A stretch of DNA of 62,986 bases from Propionibacteriaceae bacterium. GTDB taxonomy: Bacteria > Actinomycetota > Actinomycetes > Propionibacteriales > Propionibacteriaceae. The position numbers were made by a program, and so were the translations under genes. Numbering within the stretch: position 1 is the first letter of the stretch; the number at the start of each line of letters is the position of its first letter. Below the pieces are notes generated by a model that saw only the letters and a list, made by a program, of their open reading frames with translations, ran no database searches and was not told the DNA's origin. Positions 59,501 to 62,986 of this stretch are shown in pieces. The DNA is taken from positions 1 through 62,986 of the forward strand of contig JAISJO010000081.1 of assembly GCA_031261485.1 (NCBI GenBank), given 5' to 3'.

Positions 59501-62500
59501 GCCAACCCACTGACGCAGACGTCCGGCTCACCCATCACTGCCACTGTCACAGTCAAGGATGAGTGGGACAACGTATGGACCGGCCTGACGGCGACTGACA
59601 TCGTCTTGTCTGCGGTTTCCGGGACAGCGGGCGTGCCTGATTCGTCTCTGGAGATCACCAACTTCACCGAGGTCGGCAACGGGGTTTACACCTATACTGT
59701 GACATCCAAGCTCGTGGGCAGTTTCACTCTCTCCGCGACTGTCCAGACAGTCCCACTCAATCAGCACCCTGTGGTGACCTTCACCGCCGGTGGCGTCTGC
59801 GTGAGCAATTGCACCCCAGTGGACCCCACCCACATCACTCGCGTCGTGATGACGCTCAACGATCAGCTCGCTGACGGCACAGCCACTGACACGGCGAGGG
59901 CGTATGCCTATGACCAGTACGGCAACGCCGTGGAAAGCGCGCGGGTTATCGTGACCGACAAGTCCACTGGGGCATTGGCGGGCAAGATCACTCCGACCAC
60001 ATCGACGGTGACAACCGGTCCAGACGGCACGGTCGATTTGTCATGGACATCCGCAACGGCCGGTTCCTTTACCGCAGAATCCACTATCGACGACCTGAAG
60101 CCTTCCGTGGGTGGCGTTTTGTCCGGCGACTCGGGCATCCGCTTCACCAATGGCTCCGCCGATCCGGCGAAGTCCACCTTGGTTGTCACTCCCGCAGGCC
60201 CGATTGTGGCTGGCGAGTCGTACACGGCAGTGGTCACTATTCTGGACTCGACCGACAATGCAGTCGCTGATGAGGTTGTGTCCTTCACGACCAACTCGCC
60301 TGATGCCGCCGTGTCCGCTCCAACGTGTACAACCAACTCGTCTGGACAGTGCCAGGTGACCTTCACCTCAAAGTTGGCGGGGACCTACGAACTATCCGCC
60401 AAGGTACCTGTGGCCGGGACTCAGACCAACATCTCCGGTTCCCCCGCCTCCAGGGAGTTCATCGCTGGAGAGGTGTGCGTGACCAATTGCACCCCCGTGA
60501 ATCCAGCTAACGTGACTCGCGTGGTCGTGACGAAGAATGGCGCTGAGGCCAATGGCACCGACACTGACGAGGCGACTGTTTATGCGTACGACCGCTTCGG
60601 CAACGCGGTTGCCAACGCCGCCGTGCTCACGACAACCACTGATTCGACGCTCGACATCGTGACCCCAACGGCAACGACACTAGGAAATGGCACTGCCATC
60701 CTGAGTTACACCTCTTCCACGGCAGGGACGAAACCCGCTTCAGTGACAGTCGACACCAAGACCCCGCAAGGCTCTCCTGTCTCGCTGACTTTTGGCGCTG
60801 GCGTGGGCGACCCAGGTCATTCGACTCTGTCCATCTCGCCGACTGTACCCCAGGTTGTGGAGTCCTTCTTCACCCTCACAGCCCATGTGGCTGACGCAAC
60901 GGACAATGCCGTTGAAGGTACCCTGGTGACCTTCTCGACGGATGCCCTAGCTACTCTGAACCCGACAACGTGCACCACCGGACCTAGCGGTGACTGCACG
61001 GTGACGGTGACCTCCCTCAAGGTGGGGACCTACGCGATCCATGCCACGATCCCCGACCTTGGCGGGACCCCGACAGAGATTCTGAACTCGCCCGTGTCGG
61101 CAACCTTCACTGCGGGCGAGGTTTGCACGAAGGCGGACGGCTGTACCCCTGACACCGGGGAGCCAGCCACGCGCGTGGAAATCCTCACCAACGGTGTGGC
61201 CAACGACGGTATAGAACATGACATTGTCAGGGTGTTCGCCTACGACAAGCATGGCAACGCCGTTCCTGGGGCGAGTGTGGTGTCCACCCCTGCGGCTGGC
61301 GTGACTGAGTTGATTGTCCAGACATCGATCACTCCCACCGGCCCTGATGGCACAACAACCATTTGGTACGCCTCCCTCACAGCAGGTGCGTATCCCGCCG
61401 ATGTGCGCGTGGACAACAAGACCCCGCAAGGCTCGCCCGTGACTCTCGCCTTTGGCTCCGGCCTTGGTGAGCCCGCCAACTCGACCTTCGTCGTGTCCCC
61501 CAACGGCCCCATCACAGTGGGTGAAGGCGCAGCCAACACGTACACCGCGACGGCGACCGTCCATGACGTTTTCGACGCACCCGCTGCGGGTGTGGTCGTA
61601 ACCTTCGATATCACGCCCAGCGCAGGTCCTGAATGGGCAGGTGGAGTCGCATCGTGCTCGACCGGCCCGACTGGCACCTGCTCGGCGCTGGTTCACTCGA
61701 CCAAGTCTGGGACGTACACCATCACAGCTTCCCTGACCAATGGCGCAATCCGCACCGGCACCTCCACTGTGCTCAACCCCGTCTACGGGGTTTCGGTCGC
61801 CTGGAAGGCCGACGACGTGTGCTCCGCAGCCGAAGGATGTACCCCCGTCGATCCGACGACTCCGCCGGAGTTGAGGACGCGCATCGAAGTCACCCTCGAC
61901 AACCAGTTGGCTGATGGCAACGCCTATGACGAGGTGACGGTGTACGCCTTCGACCAATGGGGCAATGCGGTTCCTCAGGCCCTCGTGACCTCTTCGCCCA
62001 CTGAATCGACTCTCCATGTTCAGACCGGCATCCCCGGCACCGATGACCATGGCGAATCGATCATCAAGTATTCCTCGACGGTCGCAGGTCCGCACACAGC
62101 AACGGTCCAAGTCGACTCCAAGGCGGTGCCTGGATCGCCCGCGACACTGACATTCGTTCCTGGTTCTCCGAGCTTGACCCAATCCGCGCTGAGCGTCGTT
62201 CCGACCACACTCATTGTGGGTGAGACGGCGACGGTCACAGCGGTCATCAAGGATGCTGGTGGCAATGTGATTCCCGGTGTGCTCGTGACCTTCAGTGTGA
62301 CCGGCGACGCCGAGTTGAGCGCTCTGAGCGACACCACTGATGGCAATGGTTTGGCGCATGTCACTCTGAGTGACAAGACCGCCGAGACGGTGAACGTGAC
62401 AGCAACTATTAAGATTGCCAATACGGATCGGGATATTTCCGGCTCTCCGGCTCCTGTGACCTTCCTTCCCGGCCCGGTCTGCATGGAACCTGGGTGTACG

Positions 62501-62986
62501 CCTGACCCCGGCGTGGACAACGACCATCGCACTCGCGTGGAGGTCACTGTCGACAACCAGACTGCCAACGGCACTTCTGCTGACAAGGCGACTGCTTGGG
62601 CTTTCGACCAGTTTGGCAACGCTGTACCCAATGTGGCCGTCACCACCGACACGACCGCTGCCCAACTGACTGTGGGCACTCCTTCGGCGGTGACCCTGGC
62701 GAATGGTTCTGCGGTCCTGAATTACACATCGAATGTCGCGGGCGGATATCAGGCCCACGTGTACCTCGACGGTGCAGAGATCATCTTCACTCCGCAGCCT
62801 GGCTCAAGTCTTGACACTCCTGAAGGCGCCGCGTCGAAGTCATCGCCTGTGACGCTGACATTCATTCCTGGTGCGATTGATCTTGCCAACTCGACCCTCG
62901 TGGTGTCGCCAACGACTCTGGTTGTGGGTAATAGTGCGTCCGTGACGGTGACTGTGCGTGATGCGGGTGGCAATGCGATTCCTGGT
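56585..62986 (+). CDS. Giant secreted protein with GEVED and alternating Ig-like repeats, N-terminal part (3' end outside window)
   Basis: The frame runs 2134 codons from GTG 56585 to the window end without a stop. A signal peptide (WKRALAGIASGALVVGGLSL, cleavage near VAQAA) leads to about 370 residues of unknown fold. These are followed by an SdrD/B-type module (GSVYNDTAGDG, residues about 420-510), a GEVED-like module (GDYGDSPLGP to GEIEDYTVNL, about 580-750) and then Ig-like repeats to the end. AAGGAG lies 6 nt before the GTG. It is probably an adhesin or a cell-surface stalk. Anchoring cannot be seen because the C-terminus is missing. Its codon use is like the chromosome average, unlike the first giant protein. 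Confidence 0.88.
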   Translation, partial: MKPQDKRTTSKTSSWKRALAGIASGALVVGGLSLTPLISEVAQAAATTGTIYDTGGWHSGVPLDVYLAAGSSGAAATTKAPFTPLDDKTLYGSSYNNGGTVYTFARNDETPNPAGQVLIGYGHNVSSLQSNPLSTIAVDADPDGVRGVKYAYLWGWNSNNGVSNSEATSLGMTNWSGLPNDYAPIFRIKENESDFDVLMVPTPDFFPDSKSAYQYWSGGEVIQGTGEIFFGGGECTRLDAGYRMMILNPVTGAYNYSNQIVPATPQDDIFAGTGTSCGGQGYVASDFALDANGNAYLSVNSSQASATFGVAATSRVWLVRVVPSTTGNWTYNLVTPLVLGPNQSTQANNYATGGTYNYGSAFFGGKQYVTVNQGDNLLEINPMSAQIFNLPHGPSNPPSMGPVQSYVQDLASGQTAIVIQGSVYNDTAGDGSVAGDAAIPGQVVAVYSKNASGDYVYEGKRTTGPSGDYSFLVSSYGDYLVRLVTPTLDSRNAVQTWASAGGVHNPVTAKCDSGDLSTSGPCSGALSSPYPVDPALPTANTAAGSDTSTQPSAMAVYSTVHITTSTEVINADFAITTAGDYGDSPLGPATVAAGAPFHLNSIDPQLWLGGSLGVSAGPVTDDSDASDDGVSTSTFFGDQLLGTTVLAATHEYTLKAAVSGPKAAQAQITGWTAPAGSWVATPAWTPTLSGTTASGPFRYQTSGTVAATGHVRVDASLVADAAPSNPAGSYTVYPGTAYWAVPGEIEDYTVNLAEAVYHPAAVTTGPTGTFTVDSQVLTADDDPVVVGTATATTAGAKPFTATVPDASWTVERVEVRALETGAVLSTEPVSQAGLNFTFSHTFTAGDDVVLVVVFKQGANPSQSSLTVDKNTTEVGTNITATATIRDSNGGALNGVEVTFSTAHAAVTLGSNTCTTGPAGTCTVTVSSHVAGVYTNELSATVEVASVATEISNSPQSLTFTPGPINPGTSTLSANPLTQTSGSPITATVTVKDEWDNVWTGLTATDIVLSAVSGTAGVPDSSLEITNFTEVGNGVYTYTVTSKLVGSFTLSATVQTVPLNQHPVVTFTAGGVCVSNCTPVDPTHITRVVMTLNDQLADGTATDTARAYAYDQYGNAVESARVIVTDKSTGALAGKITPTTSTVTTGPDGTVDLSWTSATAGSFTAESTIDDLKPSVGGVLSGDSGIRFTNGSADPAKSTLVVTPAGPIVAGESYTAVVTILDSTDNAVADEVVSFTTNSPDAAVSAPTCTTNSSGQCQVTFTSKLAGTYELSAKVPVAGTQTNISGSPASREFIAGEVCVTNCTPVNPANVTRVVVTKNGAEANGTDTDEATVYAYDRFGNAVANAAVLTTTTDSTLDIVTPTATTLGNGTAILSYTSSTAGTKPASVTVDTKTPQGSPVSLTFGAGVGDPGHSTLSISPTVPQVVESFFTLTAHVADATDNAVEGTLVTFSTDALATLNPTTCTTGPSGDCTVTVTSLKVGTYAIHATIPDLGGTPTEILNSPVSATFTAGEVCTKADGCTPDTGEPATRVEILTNGVANDGIEHDIVRVFAYDKHGNAVPGASVVSTPAAGVTELIVQTSITPTGPDGTTTIWYASLTAGAYPADVRVDNKTPQGSPVTLAFGSGLGEPANSTFVVSPNGPITVGEGAANTYTATATVHDVFDAPAAGVVVTFDITPSAGPEWAGGVASCSTGPTGTCSALVHSTKSGTYTITASLTNGAIRTGTSTVLNPVYGVSVAWKADDVCSAAEGCTPVDPTTPPELRTRIEVTLDNQLADGNAYDEVTVYAFDQWGNAVPQALVTSSPTESTLHVQTGIPGTDDHGESIIKYSSTVAGPHTATVQVDSKAVPGSPATLTFVPGSPSLTQSALSVVPTTLIVGETATVTAVIKDAGGNVIPGVLVTFSVTGDAELSALSDTTDGNGLAHVTLSDKTAETVNVTATIKIANTDRDISGSPAPVTFLPGPVCMEPGCTPDPGVDNDHRTRVEVTVDNQTANGTSADKATAWAFDQFGNAVPNVAVTTDTTAAQLTVGTPSAVTLANGSAVLNYTSNVAGGYQAHVYLDGAEIIFTPQPGSSLDTPEGAASKSSPVTLTFIPGAIDLANSTLVVSPTTLVVGNSASVTVTVRDAGGNAIPG
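59168..62986 (+). repeat. Alternating Ig-like repeats
   Basis: Two kinds alternate. Kind 1 (STLVVSPT..., T-C-T-T-G-P-x-G-x-C-T-V-T) starts near 59168, 59482, 60168, 60817, 61478, 62176 and 62888. Kind 2 (TR-V-x-V-T, ANGTxxDxAxVYAYDxxGNAV) starts near 59827, 60508, 61165, 61870 and 62526. The double unit is about 650-710 bases. Kind 1 modules hold a Cys pair in many copies and are Big-1/invasin-like. Confidence 0.8.

Overview
This window is a stretch of chromosome from a high-GC Gram-positive bacterium (phylum Actinomycetota). The evidence is the GC-rich coding sequence, frequent GTG starts, the gene order eno-ftsB-DUF501-ppx, folD-DUF3017, a gluABCD-type glutamate transporter, actinobacterial families (DUF6297, sunset domain, TM0106 nuclease) and MenG instead of a ubiquinone pathway. 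I cannot name the genus; several features fit the Actinomycetales.

Layout: (1) 1-5613 is the 3' end of a giant secreted protein made of at least 14 DUF11-like repeats. (2) 5.7-8.9 kb is a sulfur block: metY, cysK, cysE and tRNA-Cys. It is preceded by what looks like a leaderless Cys-codon leader peptide and a hairpin. A duplicated tRNA-Cys 3' end lies downstream. (3) 9.2-15.8 kb holds housekeeping and repair genes: a sunset-domain membrane protein, a cyclophilin, an exonuclease-GIY-YIG fusion, a TM0106-type nuclease and menG. (4) 16.0-35.5 kb holds the ribosomal protein genes, in an unusual order. The alpha block (infA-rpmJ-rpsM-rpsK-rpsD-rpoA-rplQ) lies upstream of the S10/spc block (rpsJ to secY), and a Fic enzyme and a two-gene ABC transporter sit between them; adk and map are absent. 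(5) leuA follows with a classical leucine attenuator, then a LacI-type regulator. (6) 38.7-44.1 kb is an accessory block: a MacAB-like tripartite ABC exporter, divergent from three paralogous cysteine-containing lipoproteins. (7) 44.2-51.7 kb holds an oxidoreductase, folD-DUF3017, ahcY and a glutamate-type ABC importer. The binding protein of this importer appears to be circularly permuted. (8) 51.8-55.4 kb is eno-ftsB-DUF501-ppx plus a class I tRNA with a UAA anticodon. (9) A vapBC toxin-antitoxin pair follows. (10) From 56585 to the end of the window is the 5' part of a second giant surface protein with alternating Ig-like repeats.

How the parts work together: metY, cysK, cysE, ahcY and folD cover sulfur and one-carbon metabolism. 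Both the cysteine/methionine operon and leuA appear to be controlled by translation of a short leader peptide that starts at the transcript's first base. The most unusual observations are the permuted binding protein, the cysteine leader, the rearranged ribosomal cluster and the lipoprotein/ABC block. No CRISPR array, insertion sequence or prophage gene was seen.
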